NCBI GenBank assembly: GCA_964418885.1
Contig: CAYQNW010000009.1
Span: 8,309-72,308 of the forward strand
Origin: BMS3ABIN03 sp964418885
Lineage (GTDB): Bacteria; Bacteroidota; Ignavibacteria; Ignavibacteriales; Ignavibacteriaceae
Reading direction: 5' to 3'
DNA length: 64,000 nt
The translations under genes and the position numbers were made by a program. Positions 27,156-38,000 of this stretch are shown here, in pieces. The notes under the pieces were generated by a model. It worked only from the letters and a program-made list of their open reading frames with translations, made no database searches and was not told the DNA's origin. Each line of letters starts with the position of its first letter. Within the stretch, counting starts at the first letter, position 1.

Positions 27156-28427
27156 ATGGAACTTCTAAATCTTAAATATGAAAAATATAAGCTCGACAAT
27201 GGACTTGAAGTAATTCTTCATCAAAATAAAAACATTCCTCTCACCGCTGTAAATTTATGGTATAAAGTGGGTTCAGCGCAGGAAAAAAAAGGGAAGACCG
27301 GGATTGCACATCTATTTGAACACATGATGTTCCAGGGATCCGAACATGTAGCGAAAGAAATGCACTTCCGCTTAATACAGGAAGCAGGTGGTTCATTAAA
27401 TGGATCAACCAGTTTTGACAGAACTAATTACTTTGAAAAGGTACCATCCAATTTTCTTGAGCTTGCCTTATGGCTTGAGGCTGACAGAATGGGATTCCTG
27501 CTGCCTGCTCTAGACCAAGAGAAACTGGATAATCAGAAAAAAGTTGTTTATAATGAACGTTTAGAAAGATACGATAACCAACCATATGGTTTGGCATGGG
27601 AATTATTAATTACAAATCTTTACAACAAATCTCATCCTTACAGTTGGTCAACTATAGGGTTTGCTGAAGACATAAAAAGCTACACTCTTGAGGATGTATC
27701 AGGATTTTTTAAGAAATTTTATTCACCCGATAACGCTTCACTGGTTGTTGCAGGTACCTTTGATATTGATAAAACAAAATCTTTAGTAGAAAAATATTTC
27801 GGAGATATAAAAAGCGGTAATGGAGTAAATCATTTAGATTTAACCGACATTAAATTAAACGAAACAAAAACTATTGTTCATAAAGATAATGTTCAGTTAG
27901 AAAGAATTTATCTATCATGGCTAACTCAAAAAGCTTTCGATAAAGATGATGCAGTTCTTGATATTTTATCAGATCTGCTTGCCGGCAGTAAGAATGCAAG
28001 ATTGTATAAATCTTTGGTTTTCGAAAAAGAAATTGCTCAGGATGTTTCGGCTTTTCAATTTTCCGGGAAATACGGAGGTCATTTTACAATAGTAGCAACA
28101 GCCAAACCAGAAAAATCATTAGACGAAATAAAATCAGAAATATTTAAAGAGATAGAGGGTATCAAAACGAATGGGATTAAGCCATCGGAATTAAAACGAT
28201 CTAAGAACGGAATCAAATCGAGCTTTGTTTTTGCACTTCAAAATTTAGATACAATTGCAGATCATCTCAACTTATATAATTTTTACCTGAACGAACCAAG
28301 CTCTTTTGCATTTGATTTAAATCGTTATGAATCTGTTGGTAAAGAGGAAATAATAAATGTAATATCGAACTATCTAATAAATCCTTTTGTTGAATTACGA
28401 ATCATCCCTAAGAATAAAATTTCATGA
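27156..28427 (+). CDS. M16-family zinc peptidase, catalytic subunit
   Basis: The 423-residue protein has the inverted zinc motif HLFEH at 52-56 followed by MMFQGSEH, and a downstream NERLERYDN segment that carries the third-ligand region. It lacks an obvious signal peptide. The second M16 gene overlaps its end by 4 bases. In other bacteria and in mitochondrial processing peptidase such tandem genes form a heterodimer in which one subunit holds zinc and the other helps bind peptide. This copy is the zinc-bearing one. Confidence 0.94.
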   Translation: MELLNLKYEKYKLDNGLEVILHQNKNIPLTAVNLWYKVGSAQEKKGKTGIAHLFEHMMFQGSEHVAKEMHFRLIQEAGGSLNGSTSFDRTNYFEKVPSNFLELALWLEADRMGFLLPALDQEKLDNQKKVVYNERLERYDNQPYGLAWELLITNLYNKSHPYSWSTIGFAEDIKSYTLEDVSGFFKKFYSPDNASLVVAGTFDIDKTKSLVEKYFGDIKSGNGVNHLDLTDIKLNETKTIVHKDNVQLERIYLSWLTQKAFDKDDAVLDILSDLLAGSKNARLYKSLVFEKEIAQDVSAFQFSGKYGGHFTIVATAKPEKSLDEIKSEIFKEIEGIKTNGIKPSELKRSKNGIKSSFVFALQNLDTIADHLNLYNFYLNEPSSFAFDLNRYESVGKEEIINVISNYLINPFVELRIIPKNKIS

Positions 28428-29776
28428 AATTTGACCGCAACATAATACCTACTCCTTCCCCGGTATCATTATTCACTGTTCCTGAAGAGGAAACATTTAA
28501 ACTGGAAAACGGATTACAGATTTATCACATTAAAAAATCAGAATTGCCGATTGTACTGGTTAAAGTTGTAATAAACTCCGGCAGTAAATTCGATCCTGTA
28601 GATAAAAAAGGAACATTCAATCTTCTTTCAATGTGTATCGATGAAGGGGCTGGTAAATTTAACTCGCTTGAATTGAGCGAACAGTTTGATCTTTTAGGCA
28701 CCAGTTTTTCCATCCATTGCAACAGCGATAACATCCAGCTAACACTTCAGACTCTAAAGGAAAATTTTAGTAAATCTCTGGAATTGTTATCGAAAATTCT
28801 GATTGAACCTCATTTAAAGAAAGAAGATTTTGAACGCGAGAAAAGAAAAATTTTAACAAGACTTCAGCAATTGAAAGATGATCCGGAATATCTGGCAAAT
28901 GTTTCTTTCGAATCTATATTAATAGGTAGTCAGAATTCATATTCATTTCCTGTTTTGGGAGTTGAAAAAAACATCAAACAAATCGCAACTGGGGAAATAA
29001 ACGACAGTTACAAGAATTTCATTCTGCCAAATAATTCTTTTATGGTCGTTACCGGTGATATAGATAAAAATGAACTGATGAAAGTTCTGAAGCAAAATTT
29101 ATCGGGATGGCAGGGAAAAAGTTTTAATAACCTGCCTAAACTTAAAAATAAAAAGGACATCCACAAGATTTATATCGCGGATAAGAAAGATTCAGTTCAA
29201 ACAGAAATACGAACCGGTCATCATTCCACCGGTAGAAATTCAGAAGATTATTTTGCCAAACATTTGCTAAATAGTACTCTGGGTGGTCAGTTTACAAGCA
29301 GGATCAATCTTAATCTTCGTGAAAAACACGGATTCACTTACGGCGCAGGATCCAATTTCAACTATTATAAGGATGAGGCTTATTTTTCCGTTTACACATC
29401 TGTTGGAATCGATGATACGTACAATGCATTGAAAGAAATTTTTCGTGAACTAAATGATATCATGAACGGCGTAACAACGGATGAATTAAATTTTGCTAAA
29501 TCGTCTATCGTAAGAAAATTTCCTTCCAATTTCGAAACTTATAAACATATTACATCTAACATAACCGGAAAAATCATTTTCGATTTACCCGATAATTATT
29601 TCATAAAGTATATAGAAAATATCAATTCCATTTCACTCAATAATGTTAATAAAGCAGCAATTGAAAATATTTTTCCTGATCAAATGACTACTGTGCTGGT
29701 TGGCGATAAGGATAAGCTTCTGAAACAACTAAAAAGTGATGAGTTTGGTGAAGTGGAAATTTACGAGAGTGAATAA
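28424..29776 (+). CDS. M16-family protein, zinc motif lost (non-catalytic partner)
   Basis: The 450-residue protein has the M16 fold pattern but no HxxEH. The equivalent region reads GTFNLLSMCIDEGAG, where only the Glu-like part remains. The C-terminal half keeps the Arg-Tyr type segment LREKHGFTYGAGSNF, which in partner subunits contacts the substrate. It overlaps the catalytic M16 gene by 4 bases (ATGA), so the two chains are probably made in equal amounts. A regulatory or substrate-binding role is inferred. Confidence 0.92.
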   Translation: MKFDRNIIPTPSPVSLFTVPEEETFKLENGLQIYHIKKSELPIVLVKVVINSGSKFDPVDKKGTFNLLSMCIDEGAGKFNSLELSEQFDLLGTSFSIHCNSDNIQLTLQTLKENFSKSLELLSKILIEPHLKKEDFEREKRKILTRLQQLKDDPEYLANVSFESILIGSQNSYSFPVLGVEKNIKQIATGEINDSYKNFILPNNSFMVVTGDIDKNELMKVLKQNLSGWQGKSFNNLPKLKNKKDIHKIYIADKKDSVQTEIRTGHHSTGRNSEDYFAKHLLNSTLGGQFTSRINLNLREKHGFTYGAGSNFNYYKDEAYFSVYTSVGIDDTYNALKEIFRELNDIMNGVTTDELNFAKSSIVRKFPSNFETYKHITSNITGKIIFDLPDNYFIKYIENINSISLNNVNKAAIENIFPDQMTTVLVGDKDKLLKQLKSDEFGEVEIYESE

Positions 29777-29794
29777 TGTAATAGTTTCTGAATT

Positions 29795-30808
29795 CTATTC
29801 TTCCTCTTGCTTTTCAATCATAAGAGAAGGATGAACAACTTTATAACCGATTTTTCTAAACCTGTTTATTTCAGGAATTAACTTTTCGAATCCTTCATAA
29901 TTAACAACAATAATTCGGTTTCCCCCATCATCCATGTTCTTCATTAAATAATCGAAATCACTTTTAATCTGAAGTTCGTTTTTGTATTCAAGATCGATTA
30001 ATTCTCTAAGCTTCAACAATTTAATATTTCTTTTACCAAGCTCCTCTTTAATTAATGTAAACACTTTTGAATGGAACAAATCCGAATTATCATCAATAAC
30101 AAAAAAAGATGCGCCGGAAAAATCCTGTATAATTGTGAATAGGGTAGATTTTATTCTGTCCTGAGAATAATAATCACGAAGCTTGTATTTAATTTCTGTG
30201 ATATCATCGTTTAACAGAATTGAAAATGTTTTCTTTTTCCCTGTTATAAATCTCGTTATATCGAAATTTTTCGTTGAAGGAAGCATCAAAGGAGAAAACG
30301 GTTCGGGAATATCAAGAAATAAAGAATCTTCTGAATCAGTTAACTTATAATTACTTAATATGAATGAAATTGTTCCTGCAATACGATGAATTGTATCATC
30401 ATATCTAAACTCGGATTTTAAACGGACTTCATTTCCCACATAAAATTCAGTTTCAGTTTTTCCAGAAGAATTTTCTTCTTCGGAAATAATTTTTACACCC
30501 TTGTTGTTAAAATTTATATTTAGCTCCGTAAGAATTACGGGTATAGAAAGATCAACAGGAACATCAACAAGATATGAATTTATATTTTTTTTGCTCCGTT
30601 TTTCTTTTATCCAATCGTTGTTAATTCCGAAACTGTGCAGCGAAAACAGAAATAAACTATCAATTCCGGACGTGTTGATTTCCCTATTGTTGGTATCAAT
30701 TTCAGGTGCTTCATTTAAAATACCAACAAGCAGATTCACAACTAATAAAAGTACAGCCGCACCAAATAAAGTAAGTGCGGCTGTTTTCTTATCAAAGTTA
30801 AATTTCAT
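29795..30808 (-). CDS. Membrane-anchored protein of unknown family
   Basis: The 337-residue protein has one N-terminal helix (about 12-31) and a soluble remainder, likely periplasmic. A first domain (about 40-150) is followed by a second with alternating strands and helices (about 160-330) containing FVIDDNSDLF, LLKLRELIDL and NRIIVVNYEG. The second half loosely recalls the divergent polysaccharide deacetylase fold, but I see no clear metal site. The start lies 2 bases after the crotonase stop, so it is the last gene of the truA-led run. Function unknown. Confidence 0.7.
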   Translation of the reverse strand: MKFNFDKKTAALTLFGAAVLLLVVNLLVGILNEAPEIDTNNREINTSGIDSLFLFSLHSFGINNDWIKEKRSKKNINSYLVDVPVDLSIPVILTELNINFNNKGVKIISEEENSSGKTETEFYVGNEVRLKSEFRYDDTIHRIAGTISFILSNYKLTDSEDSLFLDIPEPFSPLMLPSTKNFDITRFITGKKKTFSILLNDDITEIKYKLRDYYSQDRIKSTLFTIIQDFSGASFFVIDDNSDLFHSKVFTLIKEELGKRNIKLLKLRELIDLEYKNELQIKSDFDYLMKNMDDGGNRIIVVNYEGFEKLIPEINRFRKIGYKVVHPSLMIEKQEEE

Positions 30809-30810
30809 AT

Positions 30811-31593
30811 TTACTTGTTCTTAAACACTGGTTTTCGTTTTTCAAGAAATGCAGATGTTCCTTCTTTAAAATCTTCCGTACCGCAGCATAATGCAAAAAG
30901 ACTCGCCTCTAATTTTTGTCCTTCTTTAAGTGAAAATTCATTTACAGCACGAATACTTTTCATTGCCAGACGAATTGCCTGTTGACCCTTTCCTGCTATT
31001 TTTGTTGCCATACCTTGTGCATTATCCATCAATTCATTTAAAGGATAAACTTTGTTTACAAGTCCTATGCGTAGAGCTTCATTTGCATCGATCATATCGG
31101 CAGTTAAAATATATTCAGTGGCTCTTCCCGAATTTATTAACCTTGCAAGTCTTTGAGTGCCGCCATAACCGGGAATGATTCCGAGATTAACTTCCGGCTG
31201 ACCAAATTTTGCAGTTTCACTTGCGATACGAATATGACAGGCAAGTGCAAGTTCGCAGCCCCCGCCAAGTGCAAAAGCATTTACCACTGCAATTACAGGT
31301 TTATCGGATTGTTCTATTTTGTTGAAAACAGCTTGTCCTCTTTCTGCAAATTCTTTTGCACCCACAATATCGAGCTTGTTAAGTTCTGATATGTCCGCCC
31401 CTGCTACAAATGCTTTCTCACCACTACCGGTTAAAATTATTACATAAATATCATTATCGTTTTTTAACTCATCAAAAACCAAATCAAGATCATTAATTGT
31501 TTGTGCATTTAATGCATTCAATTTATCCGGTCTGTTTATAGTAACAACGGCAACGTGATCTTTTATTTCCAGCAAAAGTGTTTTGTAACTCAT
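30811..31593 (-). CDS. Enoyl-CoA hydratase/isomerase (crotonase) family protein
   Basis: The 260-residue protein fits the crotonase family. It shows the first oxyanion-hole strand VAGADISEL (about 67-75) and the second segment ALGGGCELALACHI with the catalytic Glu-type position, followed by PEVNLGIIPGYGGTQRL with the second acidic residue. Both Glu of the hydratase pair appear to be present, so hydration of enoyl-CoA in fatty-acid or amino-acid breakdown is likely. The substrate chain length is not readable. Confidence 0.94.
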   Translation of the reverse strand: MSYKTLLLEIKDHVAVVTINRPDKLNALNAQTINDLDLVFDELKNDNDIYVIILTGSGEKAFVAGADISELNKLDIVGAKEFAERGQAVFNKIEQSDKPVIAVVNAFALGGGCELALACHIRIASETAKFGQPEVNLGIIPGYGGTQRLARLINSGRATEYILTADMIDANEALRIGLVNKVYPLNELMDNAQGMATKIAGKGQQAIRLAMKSIRAVNEFSLKEGQKLEASLFALCCGTEDFKEGTSAFLEKRKPVFKNK

Positions 31594-31601
31594 CTTAATA
31601 T

Positions 31602-32192
31602 TTAATAATTGATAAATAGTGGAATTCTGACTTTGAGATCGACAGAAATAAATTGATTACTTTCCAGGTAATTATACGAGGCGATTATTTCCATAAGAAA
31701 CATAGATAATCCAACACCGGCAGTTGCTCCAAACTTTGCAGTTTCTTCAGTGAAGTTGCTTATGCCTGACCCGGCTTTAAATTCATGTAATTTATCAAAA
31801 TACGTGAATGAAGCTGAAAGCTCAACTATTGGTATGAACAAAACAACCTGTTCAAGAAGTGGACTAAAATAATACCGTACCCCGAGCTGAAGTGGAAAAG
31901 CATTTGTTGAAAGATTTGAATATTGTGTTTCCTGGTAAAAGCTTTGTGATCCGGGATATTGCTCAAATCCTACCTTTGCAAAAACGAAAAACGGCAAGAC
32001 ACCATTATCTGTGTATGATACTTCTATATTAAATCCATAACCGAGATCAGTTGAGTTGGAAAGATTCCCAACCGGCATCCTTGGTCCCACACCGAATGCA
32101 AGAAAAATTCCCTGGGCTTTTTCAGCGGGTGGATTAATTGCATAGGTCGGAACACTTAAAACGATCACAAAAAAAATAAAAAACTTTTTCAT
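31602..32192 (-). CDS. Small outer-membrane beta-barrel protein, unknown function
   Basis: The 196-residue protein has a signal peptide (about 1-18, cut after TYA) and then alternating polar/apolar strands such as VGPRMPVGNLS and FGATAGVGLSMF, with Tyr- and Phe-rich turns. The pattern suits an 8-strand barrel. No specific family was recognised. It lies 8 bases upstream of the crotonase gene. Confidence 0.75.
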   Translation of the reverse strand: MKKFFIFFVIVLSVPTYAINPPAEKAQGIFLAFGVGPRMPVGNLSNSTDLGYGFNIEVSYTDNGVLPFFVFAKVGFEQYPGSQSFYQETQYSNLSTNAFPLQLGVRYYFSPLLEQVVLFIPIVELSASFTYFDKLHEFKAGSGISNFTEETAKFGATAGVGLSMFLMEIIASYNYLESNQFISVDLKVRIPLFINY

Positions 32193-32238
32193 TCAAATCA
32201 TTGAATTCATTAATCAAAAAATAGTAAAAAGTATACTT

Positions 32239-32706
32239 TTAATCATTCGTTTCCTGTTTATCAATTCTTAGTTCAGTCCCAACTCCAAACTTTTTTACCA
32301 GATCGCCACCGTAATCTGAAGTTTGATAAATAAGAAAACAACCAAATAACGCCAGTAAAATTATAAAATACTCCAATGCCTTACTCGATTTTTTCTTCAA
32401 TACAAAAAAAGTTTTTAACACCAATAAACCTGAAAAATACCAGACAGTTAAATTTGCATAAGTCTGATGATGATTGAATAACTCCCTACTTGCATTGTTC
32501 CAGTTGTGAAAAGCTGAAAAAGCCTGGTTTCCAGTAAGAACAGCCACCATAGCTCCGATTACACCGAGCAATAAAAGTAAGTGAGCTGTTTTAGAAAAAA
32601 AATTCTTTTTAAAAATAAACCCGATCAATTCACAAAGAACGTACGTCAATAAAAGTGCAATCGGAAAATGAACTACTTGCGGATGTAAACCGGCTAAAAA
32701 ATCCAT
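32239..32706 (-). CDS. DUF2231-type membrane protein
   Basis: The 155-residue protein has four hydrophobic helices. The opening LHPQVVHFPIALLL is characteristic of the DUF2231 group, whose members are small membrane proteins, some linked to redox or heme biology. No cofactor motif beyond the His near the start and in NHHQTYANL is clear. It starts 9 bases after the truA stop, so it is co-transcribed with it; a functional link to pseudouridylation is unlikely. Confidence 0.85.
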   Translation of the reverse strand: MDFLAGLHPQVVHFPIALLLTYVLCELIGFIFKKNFFSKTAHLLLLLGVIGAMVAVLTGNQAFSAFHNWNNASRELFNHHQTYANLTVWYFSGLLVLKTFFVLKKKSSKALEYFIILLALFGCFLIYQTSDYGGDLVKKFGVGTELRIDKQETND

Positions 32707-32715
32707 ATGTAATAT

Positions 32716-33441
32716 TTAATAATCTACTCTATACAAAAACAGTCCTTTTGCAGGGACAGAATCTCCCGCTGCTTCTCTGGATTTATCATCGATGATCTTT
32801 TTGATGTAATCATTTCCTCCTTTTTCATTCATAGCTTTTAACATCGTACCGATTATAGCCCTCACCATGCCGTGTAAAAATCTATCCGCTGAAATAAAAA
32901 ATAAATAAAAAATTTTTGTTTCCCGAAATGTAACTTGTTTTACCTCACAAACTTTATTTTCAATATTACCTTTTTTCTTGCAGAATGAAGAAAAATCTTT
33001 TTTCCCTAAAAAATCCATACTCAATTTGTTAAGAGATTTGATATCAAGATTTTTTTTATGAACAGAATACTTGTAATAAAACGGTGATTTTATTTTCGAG
33101 AAAAGATACAAGTAAGTTCTTTGCTTAGCATCAAAACGTGAATTAAACAATTCGCTAACTTTTTCAATCTTTATTACAGATATATCTTCCGGCAAAACTG
33201 AATTAAGTGAATGCTGAAAATGATAAACATCAATTTTATTTTCGCATCTGAAATTTGCTACTTGTCCGAGCGCATGAACACCTGAATCTGTTCTGCCAGA
33301 GCCGATCAGATTTATCTCTTCTCTTAGAATTGTATTTACAGAATCCGAAATTGTACCCTGGATGGTTTTTGCATTTTCCTGAATCTGCCAGCCTGCGTAA
33401 CCGGTACCATCATATTGAATTGTTAATCTATAATTATTCAA
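32716..33441 (-). CDS. truA: tRNA pseudouridine(38-40) synthase TruA
   Basis: TruA converts uridines 38-40 in tRNA anticodon arms to pseudouridine. The 241-residue chain begins YRLTIQYDGTGYAGWQIQ, has the catalytic GRTDSGVHALGQVANF motif with D52, and FLHGMVRAIIGTMLK near 185. The start codon is TTG (33441-33439); no ATG is available upstream in a position that fits the family, and the ribosome site is weak. It leads the run with DUF2231, the barrel protein, the crotonase and an unknown protein. Confidence 0.95.
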   Translation of the reverse strand: MNNYRLTIQYDGTGYAGWQIQENAKTIQGTISDSVNTILREEINLIGSGRTDSGVHALGQVANFRCENKIDVYHFQHSLNSVLPEDISVIKIEKVSELFNSRFDAKQRTYLYLFSKIKSPFYYKYSVHKKNLDIKSLNKLSMDFLGKKDFSSFCKKKGNIENKVCEVKQVTFRETKIFYLFFISADRFLHGMVRAIIGTMLKAMNEKGGNDYIKKIIDDKSREAAGDSVPAKGLFLYRVDY

Positions 33442-33497
33442 TTCGGATTAACATTTATTAGTAGAAGATTTTGGAATTCTAACCGGTATTTTTCTTT

Positions 33498-34814
33498 TCA
33501 AATATAAAAGATAAGTGTGATCAATGAAATTAAAACCAGGAGTCCGAGTCCGATCAAAACAAACTTTTTGAATTCTTTTGAGCCCCAGTAAAGTGATATA
33601 GCTATCTTAATAACATTGTTGGAGGCGGTTGCAATAATTATTGCTGCTACTGCAGTAGAAATATTAATAGAAACAGGCAAAAGATGAATAACGGAAAGAA
33701 CAATTGCATCAACACTGGTTATGCCGGCTATAGCACTTACACCGTATAAAGCCTCGGTGCCGAGATATAATTGAGCGGCTTTGCTCACAACTATTACAAT
33801 ACCAAATATCAAACCGAACAACAAAGCAAATCTAAGCTCAAGCGGATTTTTTAATTCAAATACTTCATTGATTGGGCTCTGAATTTTCCTTTTAAGCAAA
33901 AAACTGATTAATAACCCGGCAGCACCAAAAATAATGAGTGGCAGCCAGGCATACATTGCAAACTTTAAGTTTAACAAAACAATAATAATAAAGATCCTGA
34001 GATACATAACTGAGGATGCCAGCATAACACCAACAGCATAATTTCCGGCGAGCAGTTCACTTTCCCTGCTCTTTTTCGACATAGAAAAAGTAACCGCGGT
34101 ACTTGAAACCATTCCACCTAAAAATCCGGTTAATCCTATACCTTTGTCTTTTCCAACATATTTAACAAGAATATATCCGACAAAACCAATACCACTTACA
34201 AATATTACTAAAAGCCATATTGTTCTTGGATTAAAAATGTTTAAAGGATCGATTGTTTGATTGGGAAGCAACGGCAATATGATAATTGTTATTATTGCCA
34301 GTTTCACAATGGCAAGAATATCCTCACTGTTAATCTTCCCTACAAATGAATGCAACTGAATCTTTAATGAAAGGAATAAAATTGTAAAAACCGCAATTGC
34401 TGCTGCTACTAAAATCATATTCCAGTAAACAAGAGAGCCAAGAATAAAAACAAGTAAAGCCGATGCTTCAGATGTGCCGCCGAGTCTTCCTTCTCTTGCA
34501 GAAGAGATGTATGAAGTTGTAATCAGCGCAGAATAGCCGATAAAAATAATTCCGTATAACCATACGTTTGTTATTGAAGCAACTAAAGCTGCAGAGAAGC
34601 CAAGCATAGATAGTAAAGGATAGGTCCTGATACCGGCAAAAATCTTACTTGCTTTAGAACGTGAATGTTCTCGTTCCAATCCAATCAATATTCCGATAAG
34701 AATTGCAATAATTAATTTCTGAATGATTATGAAAAATTCGTCCGGTCCCAAAACTGATTGTGGTATCGGAAAGTTGAATTGAAATGATTTTGCGGAATCC
34801 TGAATTGGCGTCAT
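33498..34814 (-). CDS. MgtC/SapB-DUF4010 membrane protein
   Basis: The 438-residue protein has about twelve membrane helices. The N-terminal third (about 30-150) matches the MgtC/SapB fold, with the LIGLEREHSRS segment and the SMLGFSAAL stretch. The remainder is the DUF4010 extension common in Bacteroidota and Proteobacteria. Members are linked to Mg homeostasis or membrane energetics, but the transport activity of this class is unproven. It is upstream of truA by 56 bases and faces away from the histidine kinase gene. Confidence 0.88.
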   Translation of the reverse strand: MTPIQDSAKSFQFNFPIPQSVLGPDEFFIIIQKLIIAILIGILIGLEREHSRSKASKIFAGIRTYPLLSMLGFSAALVASITNVWLYGIIFIGYSALITTSYISSAREGRLGGTSEASALLVFILGSLVYWNMILVAAAIAVFTILFLSLKIQLHSFVGKINSEDILAIVKLAIITIIILPLLPNQTIDPLNIFNPRTIWLLVIFVSGIGFVGYILVKYVGKDKGIGLTGFLGGMVSSTAVTFSMSKKSRESELLAGNYAVGVMLASSVMYLRIFIIIVLLNLKFAMYAWLPLIIFGAAGLLISFLLKRKIQSPINEVFELKNPLELRFALLFGLIFGIVIVVSKAAQLYLGTEALYGVSAIAGITSVDAIVLSVIHLLPVSINISTAVAAIIIATASNNVIKIAISLYWGSKEFKKFVLIGLGLLVLISLITLIFYI

Positions 34815-35001
34815 TTTTGCAATATTTTCCTATTTATTAAGAAGTTACCGGTTCTGCCGGTATCCCAAAAATATTCTATAACAAAATATATAAGATTCCT
34901 GATTAAAACAGCAGATTTAAATCGCATAAGAAAAAATTTTATTTCCATTTTCTGCCTGCTAAATTATAACAAATGATCTTATTTGCCGACAAATAAATCG
35001 A

Positions 35002-38000
35002 ATGAGTAAAAACAACACATACCAATTGTTATTCGAAGAAGCAGACGAATCCCGACTTATTCTTGAATCAAAATCTCTTTCTTTGCTTGATATAAATAAA
35101 CAAGCAAGAAAGTTACTTGGAATAACTAAATCAAAAACAAAAAGATATAAACTGCCTGATTTTTTCACCCGGGATAAGAGAAAGGTCTCGGTAGCACGGT
35201 TTAATAAAATTAAAAGGAAAAAGAAAGGAATTCTTGGAAATGTTGAAATTCAAAATTTAAAAGGGAAAAAATTTAACGTAGAAATAGAAACGACAAAGAT
35301 CAGAGTTGAAGACAAGGAAGTTATTGAATGTAAAGTTCATAACCAGAACAAAAATTTTCCGGTTGTCAAACACGATGAAGTAAAATTTAAAACGTTATTT
35401 GAATCGGCTAACGATGCGATACTGCTTTTAAACAACGATACATTTTTAGATTGCAACGAAAAAACACTGGAAATATTCGGCTGTTCAAGAAATGAAATCA
35501 TCAATAAAAAAATACATAAATTTTCTCCTCGCACCCAACCTGATGGAAATAAATCCAAAGAAATTGCTCTGGAAAAAATAAATGCAGCGCTGGATGATAT
35601 ACCGCAGTTCTTTGAATGGAAACATAAAAAAGCAGATGGAACTCTGTTTGATACGGAAGTAACCCTTAATCGCGTTGTTCTTGAAAACCAGGTAATGCTT
35701 CATGCAATTATTCGTGATATAACAGATAAGAAGTTGAAAGAATCAACTATTCGCGAACAGAACAGAAGAATAAATACTTTGATGGGCAATCTTCCGGGAA
35801 TGGCATACCGCTGTAAGCTTAACAGGAAATGGACTATGGAATTTGTAAGTGAAGGATGTCTTTCTCTTACTGGTTATAAACCTGAAGATTTTATTAATGA
35901 TAGCACGATCGCGTACAATAATATTATTCATCCGGAAGATCGTGACCGGTTGTGGATTGAAATAAATTATGCATTAGAAAAAAAGAAACCTTTCACAATT
36001 TTATATAGAATATATACACGCGACGGCTTTGAAAAATGGCTATGGGAAAAAGGGATAGGAATTTATAATGATTCCGGTGAAATAATTGCTCTCGAAGGTT
36101 TCATATCGGATATAACAGACAGGAAATTATCTGAAGAAAAAATATCAATGCTTGCACACGCATTAAAGAGCATAAGTGAATGCGTTTGGATTATGGATAT
36201 GAATGAAGTCATCATGTTTGTAAATAATTCTTTTTGCAAAACTTATGGCTATGAACAGGACGAAATTATTGGGAAAAAGATTTCAATAATACGTTCACCA
36301 AATAATTCAGTACAATTGATAAACAAAGTTCGCTCTTTCACTTTTGAAGATGGCTGGAGCGGAGAACTATTAGACATAAAAAAATCGGGCGAAGAATTTC
36401 CTGTACTACTCTCAACCTCAATCATTAAGGATGATTCCGAGAAACCTATTGCATTAATTGGCATAACTAACGATATAACTGAAAGAAAAAAAGCAGAAGA
36501 AGCATTAAGACAAAGTGAAGAAAGATTTAAATCATTAGTTGATAACATGCTCGAGCCGGCAATTATATTAGGTATGAATGGCTCAATTCTTTTTGCTAAT
36601 AATAGTGCTGCACACCTTGTAGAAATTCATTCCCCCGCAGAAGCAAACGGGAAAGATATTTTTGAATTTTTGCACCCTGATTTCAACCTGCAATTAAAAC
36701 GTACTTTTATAAAAGCGAAAAAGAATCCTGATTTGTTTTCAGCAGAATTCAAAATTCTTACTTTGAAAAACAATGAAAAATGGGTTGAGGGTTTAGGCAA
36801 AGAAATAATTTTTGATGGAAACAAATCAGTTCTGATAACTTTACATGATATTTCAGGCAGAAAGAAGGCTGAAAAACAATTGAAAGAAGCAAAAGAATAT
36901 GCAGAAGAGATGAATAAATTAAAGTCTGCATTTCTGGCTAATATGAGTCACGAATTACGAACACCTCTTGTTGGAATTTTAGGTTATTCTGAAATGTTAC
37001 TCGAAAAGTTAAAAGATCCGGAACAGGTTGATATGATTGACAAGATTCTCTTCAGCGGTAATAGACTTATGGAAACTCTTAACTCTGTGCTCGATCTTTC
37101 AAGAATAGAAGCTAACCGAATCGATATATATCTGGAACCCATTAATGTTCCCTCTATTGTTAAAAGACACGCAGAAATCTTCAAACCAACAGCAGAAAAA
37201 AGAGGACTTTATCTCCACACATTATTTTCAGATGAAAATATAACTGCGCTTTTAGATGAAAGATTTCTAGGACAAATAATAAACAATCTTGTAAGCAACT
37301 CAATTAAATTTACTAAGAAAGGTGGAATAACCATACGAGTCGACACTATTCAGAATGCAATGGAAAAACTTGTACAAATCTCTGTTTCAGATACAGGAAT
37401 TGGAATACCGCAAAAAAACCTGGATACTATTTTTGAAGAATTCAGACAGGTAAGCGAAGGTATCAACAGACATTTCGAAGGAACCGGTTTAGGACTAACT
37501 ATCACGAAAAGATTTGTAAAATTAATGGATGGAAAAATTAATGTAAAAAGCGAAGTAGGTAGCGGCTCCGAATTCGTGATTACTTTTACAGCACTCGATG
37601 AATCAGTAGACGTAATGAAACCAAAAGGAGAAGATGTCAGCCGTTCCGTAATCACTCAAAACCATTCCCCATATTTAAAGACAGTACCAGAAGTATTATT
37701 TGTTGAAGATGACCAATCAAGCAAAGATGTAACACAATTATTTTTAGAAGGAATTTGTGATTTAACCTTTGCCAAAACAGGTGAAGAAGCACTGGAAATT
37801 GTAAGACAAAAAAAGTATGATGCAATATTGATGGATATTAATTTGGGTTCCGGAATTAGTGGAGTTGAAACAACTAAGCTTATCAGGAAAATGAAAGATT
37901 ATAAAAAAATCCCTATTATAGCAATAACAGCGTTTGCTATGGATGGAGATAAAGACAAATTCCTGAGTTGTGGCTGCACTCATTACATTTCAAAACCTTA

